The translations under genes and the position numbers were made by a program. From contig JAVEDU010000098.1 of NCBI GenBank assembly GCA_030840805.1, forward strand, positions 1 through 64,000: DNA of 64,000 nt, given 5' to 3'. A model generated the notes under the pieces. The model was not told the DNA's origin and did not search any database. It worked only from the letters and a program-made list of their open reading frames with translations. Source of the DNA: Actinomycetota bacterium. GTDB lineage: Bacteria; Actinomycetota; Actinomycetes; Mycobacteriales; HKI-0501. This document shows, piece by piece, positions 41,781 through 48,622 of this stretch (its first letter is position 1; each line of letters opens with the position of its first letter).

Positions 41781-42568
41781 TGCATCCCGCAGGTCCGCCC
41801 CCTGGTCGACGGGCGGGTCGAGGGGGGCGTCGTCACGTTCACCGACGCCACCGAGCGCCGGGCCGCACTCGACCGCCTCCGTACCAGCGAGGAACGGTTC
41901 CGGCTCCAGGTCCGGCACGCGACCGTCGGGATCGTCAGCGCTATGCGCGACGGCCGCTACCGGCAGGTGAACCCGGCGTACTGCGAGATCGTGGGGTTCG
42001 CCGAAGAGCAGCTCCTGGGCCGCTCCGTCTTCGACCTGATGGAACCGGCGGACGAGGCCGCCTTCCGGACGAAGGCCGGTGTCCTGACCGCCGGAGCCGC
42101 CGACACCGTCGAGCTCGAGATGCGGTAGGTCCCTCCGGGCGGCTCGGCGGTGTGGGTTGGTGGAGAACCTGACGCTGACGCCGGACGAGAGGGCGCGCCG
42201 GCCCACCTCCAGGCGATCGTGCAGGACATCACGACCCGCACGCGCATCGAGGCGGAGCTGGCCCGGCGCGCCACCCACGACCCCCTCACCGACCTGCCGA
42301 ACCGTGCCCTGCTCGCGGACCGGCTGACACCGGCCCTGACCGGAGCCGGGGCGCACCCCCGGGATCGCTGGCGGTGCTGTCGTCGACCTCGACAACGTCA
42401 AGCTCGTCGACGACAGCTTCGGACGCCGATGCCGCGATGCTCGCCGCGACGTCACGCGGCCGGGCGCGGCACGCGTTCTTCGACGCGGCGCTGCGGGGCC
42501 GGGAGCGGCTGGAGGCCGTCAACGAGCTCCGGGGCGTGGTCGTCACGGCGGGCCGCCGCGCCGGTTGA
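41781..42568 (+). pseudogene. Decayed PAS-PAS-GGDEF cyclic-di-GMP gene
   Basis: Fragments of one signalling protein lie in order but in changing frames. First frame: GRVEGGVVTFTDATERRAAL (end of a PAS domain), LRTSEERFRLQVRHATVG and DGRYRQVNPAYCEIVGF (a second PAS) until a TAG at 42126. Then in another frame: HLQAIVQDITTRTRIEAELA and ATHDPLTDLPNRALLADRL (the start of GGDEF). A frameshift leads to VVDLDNVKLVDDSFG, and in a further frame DADAAMLAATSRGRARHAFF with LRGRERLEAVNELRG, which is normally the junction of GGDEF to EAL. The GGDEF active-site stretch between these last two pieces (about 90 residues) and all of EAL are gone. No start codon or intact product remains. Confidence 0.85.
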
Positions 42569-42643
42569 CCTGCCGCCCCGGGGACCTCGGGGTACGGTCG
42601 GGGCCGCCCGTGACCAGGGGCGATCGAGAGGGGCAGGGCGGGC

Positions 42644-43207
42644 GTGGAAGAGAACCAGGATCGCGCGGTCGCGTTCGGGAACAGGCTGCTCCGGATCGTC
42701 GAGGACGTCGTCTACGTCGCGATCGCGGCCCTCCTCGCCGTCGGCGCGGCGGTGCTGCTCATCGAGGCCGGTGGCCAGGTCGTCCGCGCCACGACCAAGG
42801 GCGATGTCAGCGGCGCGATGCTGGACATGCTCGACACGCTGCTGCTGGTCTTCATCTTCGCCGAGCTGCTGTTCGCCGTCCGCTCCACGCTCGCCCAGCG
42901 CCGGATCGTCGCGGAGCCGTTCCTCATCGTCGGCATCCTGGCGGCGATCAAGGAGATCGTGGTGCTGTCGGTGAAGGCCGCGAGCATTCTCGACGACGGA
43001 GCGCAGTTCGCGCGTGCCGCCGTCGAGATCGGCATCCTCGGTGGGCTGGTCCTGGTGCTGTCGGTGTCCGCGGTCCTGCTCCGCGTGAAGGAGCGGGAGC
43101 CGGAGGAGAACGAGGAGGACGACGACCCGGAGCAGGCGCGGAAACGGAACGGCAGCCGCGGTCAGGCGTCCGGCGCCGGGGCGACGAAGGTCCGGCCCTC
43201 GGCGTAG
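42644..43207 (+). CDS. PsiE-like membrane protein
   Basis: A 187-residue inner-membrane protein with four hydrophobic helices (VVYVAIAALLAVGAAVLLIE; MLDTLLLVFIFAELLFAV; IVAEPFLIVGILAAIKEIVVL; VEIGILGGLVLVLSVSAVLL). The arrangement and FAELLFAVRSTLAQRRIVAEPFL match phosphate-starvation-inducible PsiE (PF06146). A 40-residue acidic then basic tail (EREPEENEEDDDPEQARKR) is added. Function in phosphate stress is unclear even in E. coli. The GTG start follows a G-rich ribosome site. No Pho box was recognised. Confidence 0.8.
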   Translation: MEENQDRAVAFGNRLLRIVEDVVYVAIAALLAVGAAVLLIEAGGQVVRATTKGDVSGAMLDMLDTLLLVFIFAELLFAVRSTLAQRRIVAEPFLIVGILAAIKEIVVLSVKAASILDDGAQFARAAVEIGILGGLVLVLSVSAVLLRVKEREPEENEEDDDPEQARKRNGSRGQASGAGATKVRPSA

Positions 43208-43277
43208 TCGATTCCGCCCCGACCGTTTGTGCGTCTCCCCGGCCTGCGCGAGCATGGAACCGGAGAGGACGGCGCCG

Positions 43278-43583
43278 ATGACCGAGGACGTGCCCGAGCC
43301 CGCACCACGGGATGAGCTGACGGACCTGGAACAGCAGATCGCCGAGCTGCGCCGGCAGTCCGCGGAGGTCCGTCGACGGGTCGGTCAGCAGTGGGACGCC
43401 CCGACCGACTCCGCCGAGATCGCCACCGAGCTCCAGGGCGCCGAGGAGGCCGAGGCCTTCCTGCGGGCCCTGGAGGCGCGCCGGGACGCGGTGCTGGAGA
43501 AGCTCGGGATCAACCCGGTCCGGTACCGGCGGGAGCACGGTGAGCTGTCCGACGACCGTCCACGTGAGAGGTTCGATCCGTAG
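43278..43583 (+). CDS. Small coiled-coil protein of unknown function
   Basis: A 101-residue soluble protein. The first part (DELTDLEQQIAELRRQSAEV) is a clear coiled coil; a second helix is IATELQGAEEAEAFLRALEA with RRDAVLEKLGI. No family is recognised. Start MTEDVPEP is preferred, with AGGA upstream; an ATG eight codons earlier is possible. It converges on the duplicated-ABM gene. Confidence 0.68.
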   Translation: MTEDVPEPAPRDELTDLEQQIAELRRQSAEVRRRVGQQWDAPTDSAEIATELQGAEEAEAFLRALEARRDAVLEKLGINPVRYRREHGELSDDRPRERFDP

Positions 43584-43590
43584 GCCGCGG

Positions 43591-44202
43591 TCAGCCCCGG
43601 CGTACCGAGGTCGACAGCAGCCGGTACTCCTCGACCGCGCGTACGGCGCTGCCCGTCGCCGTGACCGTCTCGACCCGGATGGCGGCGGAGGCGCTGCGGC
43701 TCGCGGCGAGCGCGTTCGCGTCCCGCCACACGGTCTCGCTGACCGACCGTCCGGTCCGCCGGTCCACGTACAGCATCGCCTCGCAGAATCCGTCGGTCTC
43801 GGTGAACCACGGAACGGCGGTGTCCTGGTACGCGGTGACGGCGTGGTCGACCCGGGCCGGGTCGGTGTCGAGCCGGACGAGCCGCACGCCGGCTCCGGGG
43901 TGCGGGCGTGCGGTCCGTGCGTAGGTCCCGATCTCGAAGCGCTCGACCGACGTGGTGGCGACCGCCGTCTTCGCCGCCCGCATCCGGATGAGGTCCTCGG
44001 TCCTCTCGGTGTCGCGCATCGCGTCGCCCGACACCCACCACGTCTCGATCACGGCGACGCCGAGCTCGGCGTTCTCGCTGAGGGAGAGCCCGAGGCTGCC
44101 GACCTCGCTCTCGAGCTGCGGGCGGCCCTCCTCCTCGTAGAGGCCGAGGGCGTTGCCGAGCCGGGCCGGGTCCCCCGGCATGAGGGTGAAGCGAACGTGC
44201 AC
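43591..44202 (-). CDS. Duplicated ABM/Dabb-like alpha-beta protein
   Basis: A 203-residue protein of two similar halves of about 95 residues, each with the beta-alpha-beta-beta style of antibiotic-monooxygenase or stress-response Dabb domains. The halves begin VRFTLMPGDPARLGNALGLY and VRLVRLDTDPARVDHAVTAY, and both contain W or ETVW strands (VIETWWVSG; SVSETVWRD). Such domains often bind hydrophobic small molecules or heme, but no clear metal-binding histidine set is visible. GTG start with GGGAGGGG upstream. Function unknown. Confidence 0.72.
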   Translation of the reverse strand: MHVRFTLMPGDPARLGNALGLYEEEGRPQLESEVGSLGLSLSENAELGVAVIETWWVSGDAMRDTERTEDLIRMRAAKTAVATTSVERFEIGTYARTARPHPGAGVRLVRLDTDPARVDHAVTAYQDTAVPWFTETDGFCEAMLYVDRRTGRSVSETVWRDANALAASRSASAAIRVETVTATGSAVRAVEEYRLLSTSVRRG

Positions 44203-44373
44203 GGCCCCTCCCGGATGACTCGCGCGGCGCGGACCGACCCGTCATCACGCTGCCCCCGCCCCGCGGGGGCGGCAACCCGGCGGCCGACGAGTTGCTCTGC
44301 GGCCGGTCGGGGCACACGATGGATCCGGCCCGTACGCCCAGATGCCGGCCCGGCCGGCGAGGGGATGGTCACG

Positions 44374-44715
44374 ATGACCGACACCTCCACCGTCGACCAC
44401 AGTCAGTGGGTCTCCCTGATGGACCAGCTGACCAAGGACCACGAGGGCGAGGACGTCACGATCGAGGTGCTCGACCCGACCTACGGCGACAATCCCCAGG
44501 TCGAACGGCTGCCGTTCCAGTATGCCGCCTACGACTACAAGGACGACGTGGCGTTCGTGGTGGTCGGCGGGAAGACGCCCCGGTACCCGGTGGCGCTGCG
44601 CCACATGGTCCCGCATCCGAAAGACCTGACCGCGACGATGGATCCACCGGCCGTACGGGTGGTCGACCCCGAGGGGACCACCACGCTGGTGAGCTTCTTT
44701 CCCGCGGCCACCTGA
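44374..44715 (+). CDS. DUF5335 family protein
   Basis: A 113-residue protein matching the actinobacterial DUF5335 pattern: WVSLMDQLTKDHEGEDVTIE, VLDPTYGDNPQVERLPFQYA, YDYKDDVAFVVVGG and VRHMVPHP-like RHMVPHPKDL. Soluble, predicted alpha/beta. No enzyme motif. It is four bases upstream of the NYN-nuclease gene, so the two are co-transcribed. The first in-frame ATG three codons earlier is also possible. Confidence 0.82.
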   Translation: MTDTSTVDHSQWVSLMDQLTKDHEGEDVTIEVLDPTYGDNPQVERLPFQYAAYDYKDDVAFVVVGGKTPRYPVALRHMVPHPKDLTATMDPPAVRVVDPEGTTTLVSFFPAAT

Positions 44716-44719
44716 GGCC

Positions 44720-45118
44720 ATGCCCGGTACACCTCTGCTCGTGGTCGACGCCGCGAACGTGATGGGCGCCCGGCCGGACGGGTGGTGGCGCGACCGGGCG
44801 GGCGCGGTGCGCCGGTTGCTCCCCGCGCTGTCGCGCGGACTGTCCGGCGACGACGGCGACGTCGTCCTGGTGCTCGAGGGCGCGGCCCGCAAGGGTGCGG
44901 ACGTGGGCGTGGTCGACGGCGTGCGGGTCGTCCACGCCCCACGGTCCGGGGACGATCAGATCGTCGACATCGTGTCCGCCGCGACCGCCGCGGACGGCGG
45001 TCGGCCGGTGACCGTGGTGACCGCGGACCGGGGCCTGCGTGACCGGGTGACGGCGCTCGGCGCGGACACGATGGGGCCCCGGACGCTCTGGGAGCGCTTG
45101 GATCGCGGGCCGGAGTAG
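44720..45118 (+). CDS. NYN-domain ribonuclease-like protein
   Basis: A 132-residue NYN/PIN-fold protein. The N-terminus LLVVDAANVMGARPDGWWRD has the D-x-x-N-x-x-G metal motif; GDDQIVDIVSAA has further acidic residues; VTVVTADRGLRDRVTALGAD supplies the TADR motif. These acidic residues coordinate magnesium in RNA cleavage. Likely a cytoplasmic RNase or RNA-processing factor. Ends 17 bases from the convergent oxidoreductase gene. Confidence 0.87.
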   Translation: MPGTPLLVVDAANVMGARPDGWWRDRAGAVRRLLPALSRGLSGDDGDVVLVLEGAARKGADVGVVDGVRVVHAPRSGDDQIVDIVSAATAADGGRPVTVVTADRGLRDRVTALGADTMGPRTLWERLDRGPE

Positions 45119-45135
45119 TCAGAGTGGCGGAGTGG

Positions 45136-46017
45136 TCAGACCCCGACGGTCAGGTCCGTCTCGGCGGCCTCGATCACCTGCTGAAGATGCCGGCCCCGTC
45201 GTATGTCGAGCTCGTGCGGCGTCCCGGAGCTGACCGCGCCGGCGAACTCGGCGTACATCCGGTCATAGGTGAGCGGGCCGACGACGTCCGTGCAGTCCAC
45301 CCGGGCGGATCCCGCCGGCCCGTGCACCTCGACCTCCGCGCGGTGGGTGGTCGGCGGCGCGAGCGCGTACATGGACGCCTCGCTGACGTGGCCGATCTGC
45401 TGTTCCAGCAGCAGGCCGACCCAGCCCCGCGGGTCGCCGTGCGCCCGCACACCGACGATCGGGCCGAGCGCCGCGTCGAGGAGGTCGAGGAGGTCCGCGC
45501 CCTCGTCGCGGAGCACGCCCCGTTCCGCCCGCAGGGTGCTCACGCCCGAGCCGGGCGCAAAGGCTCCGGACACCAGCCGCCCGGACCCGCCGACCGGCTC
45601 GGTCCCGGGCACCTCGGAGTGGAGGAAGTGCCGTACGGCGGCGGCGTACCGCCACACCAGGGCGACCTGCGAGACGACCTGCGCCCGCTCGACGGCGAGG
45701 GTCAGCTCCTCGGCGCCCGCGACGTCGCCGGCGATCGGCCGCTGGACCAGGACCGCCTTTCCGTGGCGGGCCGCGTCGGCGGCGTACTCGGCCTGGGCCG
45801 CCGGGGGTATCGAGAACGCCACGGCATCGCAGTTCCGGACGAGGTCGTCGAACGTGGCGTACGGCGTGGTGCCGTGCGAGGCGGCGAGCCGGCGGGCCCC
45901 CTCGGTCTCGCGGCCCCACACACCGGCGAACGTGATCTCGGGACATGCGGCGAGGGCGGGGGCGTGGACCTCGACGGCCCTGCGACCGGTACCGACCAGG
46001 CCCACTCTGGCTGCCAT
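45136..46017 (-). CDS. GFO/IDH/MocA-type oxidoreductase lacking the usual lysine
   Basis: A 293-residue NAD(P)-dependent dehydrogenase-like protein. The Rossmann motif is VGLVGTGRRAVEVHAPAL; the middle has FSIPPAAQAEYAADAARHGK. The family's catalytic motif E-K-P appears here as VQRPIAG, so Gln-Arg replaces Glu-Lys. That casts doubt on ordinary dehydrogenase activity; it may bind NAD without catalysis or use a different residue. The C-terminal domain has GPAGSARVDCTDVVGPLTYD. Shorter than many family members (330-380). Start ATG has GTGAGG upstream. Confidence 0.83.
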   Translation of the reverse strand: MAARVGLVGTGRRAVEVHAPALAACPEITFAGVWGRETEGARRLAASHGTTPYATFDDLVRNCDAVAFSIPPAAQAEYAADAARHGKAVLVQRPIAGDVAGAEELTLAVERAQVVSQVALVWRYAAAVRHFLHSEVPGTEPVGGSGRLVSGAFAPGSGVSTLRAERGVLRDEGADLLDLLDAALGPIVGVRAHGDPRGWVGLLLEQQIGHVSEASMYALAPPTTHRAEVEVHGPAGSARVDCTDVVGPLTYDRMYAEFAGAVSSGTPHELDIRRGRHLQQVIEAAETDLTVGV

Positions 46018-46132
46018 GTCCTCACCGTAGATCCGGCGCGGCAACCTGACGCGTCGAGACCGCCTCTCGGGGTACCACGACGGCAGGTTGCCCCAGTGGC
46101 TCAATGAAGTGGTTCACCTTCGGAGGCATGGC

Positions 46133-46981
46133 ATGACCACAACCGCTGTCCGTACCGTCGCCCTGCCGTCGGGTGACCTCATCCCGGCCCTCGGGATGGG
46201 GACGTGGCACATGGGCGAGGATCCGCTCCGGCGGGACACCGAGATCACCGCCCTGCGGCTGGGACTCGATCTCGGCCTCACGCTGGTCGACACCGCGGAG
46301 ATGTACGGCGACGGCCTCACCGAGGAACTGGTCGGCGAGGCGCTCGCCGGTCGCCGCGACGAGGCGTTCCTGGTCAGCAAGGTCATGCCGCACCACGCCA
46401 CCCGGGGTGGCACCGTGGCCGCCTGCACGGCGAGCCTCCACCGGCTCCGCACCGACCACCTCGACCTGTACCTGCTGCACTGGCGCGGCCGGGTGCCGCT
46501 GGCCGAGACGCTCGCCGGTTTCGCGGACCTCCTGCGGGACGGCCGGATCCGGCAGTGGGGCGTGAGCAACTTCGACACCGACGACATGATCGAGCTGATG
46601 TCCCTCCCCGGCGGCGACGCCGTCCAGGTGGACCAGGTGCTCTACAACCTCATGCGCCGGGGCATCGAGTACGACCTGCTGCCGTGGTGCGCGGGGGTGG
46701 GCATCCCGGTCATGGCGTACTCGCCGGTCGAGCAGGGGCTGCTGCTGGGCCACCCCGCGGTGCGCGGCGTGGCGGAGCGGCACGGCGTGAGCGCGGCGCA
46801 GGTCGCCCTCGCGTGGGTGCTGCGCCTGGACCTCGTGAACGCGATCCCCAAGGCCGGTACGCCGAAGCACGTGCACGAGGACCGGGCGGCGGCCGCCCTG
46901 CGGCTCACCCCGGCCGACCTGCGGGAGCTGAACCTCGCGTTCCCGCCGCCGGACCACAAGGTGCCGCTCGAGATGCACTGA
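46133..46981 (+). CDS. Aldo/keto reductase
   Basis: A 282-residue aldo/keto reductase. Catalytic tetrad: Asp and Tyr in LVDTAEMYGDG, Lys in FLVSKVMPHH, His in YLLHWRG. The NADPH-binding end has IPKAGTPKHVHEDRAAAALR. The active-site set is complete. GGAGG lies eight bases before the ATG. It reduces carbonyl compounds of unknown identity. It overlaps nothing and ends five bases from the convergent DUF72 gene. Confidence 0.93.
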   Translation: MTTTAVRTVALPSGDLIPALGMGTWHMGEDPLRRDTEITALRLGLDLGLTLVDTAEMYGDGLTEELVGEALAGRRDEAFLVSKVMPHHATRGGTVAACTASLHRLRTDHLDLYLLHWRGRVPLAETLAGFADLLRDGRIRQWGVSNFDTDDMIELMSLPGGDAVQVDQVLYNLMRRGIEYDLLPWCAGVGIPVMAYSPVEQGLLLGHPAVRGVAERHGVSAAQVALAWVLRLDLVNAIPKAGTPKHVHEDRAAAALRLTPADLRELNLAFPPPDHKVPLEMH

Positions 46982-46985
46982 CCCG

Positions 46986-47876
46986 TCAGCCCGGGACGCC
47001 GAGCTTCTCCGCCAGCGCCTTCGCGTCGAACGGGGCCCGCACCTTCACGTCGTTGTCGAAGTAGACGAACACCTCCCGCTCCCGCACCGGGGCGGGCGGT
47101 GCGAGGGTGTGGCCGTCCGCCGGGGTCCCGCCGGCCCGCCAGGTGCGGACCTTGTCCGCCCACTGCTCCAGCGCCTCGTCGCCGTATCCGCTGACGTACA
47201 GCTCCTCGCCACCGTGCAGCCGTACGTACACGAAGTCCGAGGTCACGTCGTCGAGCATCGGCCACTTGCCGGCGGTGTCCGCACTGACCAGCCCGATGTC
47301 GTGGGCGCGGAGCAGCTCGACGAACTCCGGGGTCTCGAACGAGGGGTGCCGCACCTCCAGCGAGTGCCGGAGCGGGCGGTCGACGTCCGTGGCCGTGAGG
47401 GCGCGGCCCTCCATCCGGTCCTCGTGCCGGGCGGCCAGCTCGGCGGCCTCGCCGGTGGTCCGGGGGAGCTGGGCGAAGAACGCGGCGAGCCGGTCCGCGT
47501 CGTACCCGAGGTTCGGCGGCAGCTGCCACAGCATCGGGCCGAGCTTCTCGCCGAGGGCGAGCACCCCGGAGGCGTAGAAGTTCGCCAGCGCGCCCTCCAC
47601 CCCGGCGAGCTTCTTCATGTGCGTGATGAACCGCGGGCCCTTGACCGAGAACACGAACCCGTCGGGTGTCTCGTCATGCCAGGACCGGTACGAGTCCGGC
47701 CGCTGCAGCGCGTAGAACGAGCCGTTGATCTCGATGGAGTTCAGCTGCCGGGACGCGTGCTCCAGCTCGCGGCGCTGGACCAGGTCGGGCGGGTAGAAGA
47801 CGCCGCGCCAGGGGGCGTATCGCCAGCCGGAGATCCCGACGTGGAGCGGGCTCTCCGGCCAGGTCTCGATCCCCAT
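46986..47876 (-). CDS. DUF72 family protein (YecE-like TIM barrel)
   Basis: A 296-residue DUF72 protein. It has the family opening LHVGISGWRYAPWRGVFYP, then LNSIEINGSFYALQRPDSY, FVFSVKGPRFITHMKK, and the C-terminal FVYVRLHGGEELYVSGYGD with VFVYFDNDVKVRAP. The biochemical function is unknown. Its likely start ATG lies inside palindrome family B copy 2, along with an alternative GTG three codons earlier, so the repeat also supplies the leader. Confidence 0.9.
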   Translation of the reverse strand: MGIETWPESPLHVGISGWRYAPWRGVFYPPDLVQRRELEHASRQLNSIEINGSFYALQRPDSYRSWHDETPDGFVFSVKGPRFITHMKKLAGVEGALANFYASGVLALGEKLGPMLWQLPPNLGYDADRLAAFFAQLPRTTGEAAELAARHEDRMEGRALTATDVDRPLRHSLEVRHPSFETPEFVELLRAHDIGLVSADTAGKWPMLDDVTSDFVYVRLHGGEELYVSGYGDEALEQWADKVRTWRAGGTPADGHTLAPPAPVREREVFVYFDNDVKVRAPFDAKALAEKLGVPG

Positions 47877-47929
47877 GATCACCACCGCTTTTTCCGCGCT
47901 GTAGCACCCAAAATACGGTGGTGATCATG
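47874..47929. repeat. Long palindrome, family B copy 2
   Basis: A 56-base inverted repeat with perfect arms CATGATCACCACCG and centre GCGCTGTAGCACC, matching copy 1 at 30649-30700. It lies between the acyltransferase 3' end and the DUF72 5' end (same strand), and its left arm contains the DUF72 start codon. Unlike the other copies it is not between convergent genes. Confidence 0.85.
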
Positions 47930-47946
47930 GACGATTCATGCGGGGG

Positions 47947-48525
47947 TTACGCGGGCGGCGCCCCGCGGGTCTCCTCGCGGAGCCGCGGCTCGCTCCGCTT
48001 CGCCGGGTGCACCCCGTGCTTGTCCGCGTAGAACGCCCGCACCAGGTCCATGTCGGCGGCCAGGTCCCCGGAGGGGGAGAACGTCGGCCCGACCCCGGTC
48101 GTCTTCGTCGGCCCGTCCACGAAGGCCAGCGTGATGGGCAGTCCGGTCTGCTGCGCGATGCGGTAGAACCCCGACTTCCAGTGGTCGGTCTTCTCCCGGG
48201 TGCCCTCCGCGGCCAGGATCAGCAGGAACGGCGCGCCGCTCTGCGCCTCCGCCACGAGTTCGCGCACCACGCCGCCGGGATTGCGGCGGTCGAGCGGGAT
48301 GCCGCCGGTCGCGCGCAGGAGCCACGCCAGCGGGCCGCGGAACAGCTCCTTCTTCACGAGCACCCGGGGCGGTACACCGCCGTGCCACATCACCATCAGC
48401 ATGAACACGAAGTCCCAGTTGGACGTGTGCGGGGCGCCGACGAGGATGCCGGTACGGGGTACCTCGCCGACCATCCGCCAGCCCGAGAGGCGGAACACGA
48501 GGCGCGCGAGCTTCTGCCGGAACAT
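47947..48525 (-). CDS. 1-acyl-glycerol-3-phosphate acyltransferase-like protein
   Basis: A 192-residue lysophospholipid acyltransferase-like protein. The catalytic H-x4-D motif is HTSNWDF; the acceptor-binding motif is AAEGTREK; a hydrophobic N-terminal stretch would lie at the membrane. It is shorter than classical PlsC (about 240), close to the small actinobacterial group. The acyl donor and acceptor are not known. Its 3' end is followed by palindrome family B copy 2. Confidence 0.87.
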   Translation of the reverse strand: MFRQKLARLVFRLSGWRMVGEVPRTGILVGAPHTSNWDFVFMLMVMWHGGVPPRVLVKKELFRGPLAWLLRATGGIPLDRRNPGGVVRELVAEAQSGAPFLLILAAEGTREKTDHWKSGFYRIAQQTGLPITLAFVDGPTKTTGVGPTFSPSGDLAADMDLVRAFYADKHGVHPAKRSEPRLREETRGAPPA

Positions 48526-48622
48526 GACGCTGACCTTAGGCGGTGGTTCGTCAGCGCACGGGGTGGCGGGTCATCATGCTGGGGCAGGTCCGGAGTCCCG
48601 AGGTCACGAAGGAGCGTCGCCG

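Noticed and set aside
41943-42128. A stand-alone 61-residue PAS protein
   Set aside because: The domain is continuous with PAS sequence upstream of the ATG and has no ribosome site; it is better explained as part of the decayed GGDEF gene.
45112-45145. tRNA-Ser-like 5' end (GTGGCGGAGTGGTCAGAC)
   Set aside because: Only the first 20 or so bases look like a tRNA; no anticodon arm, T arm or matching acceptor strand follows.
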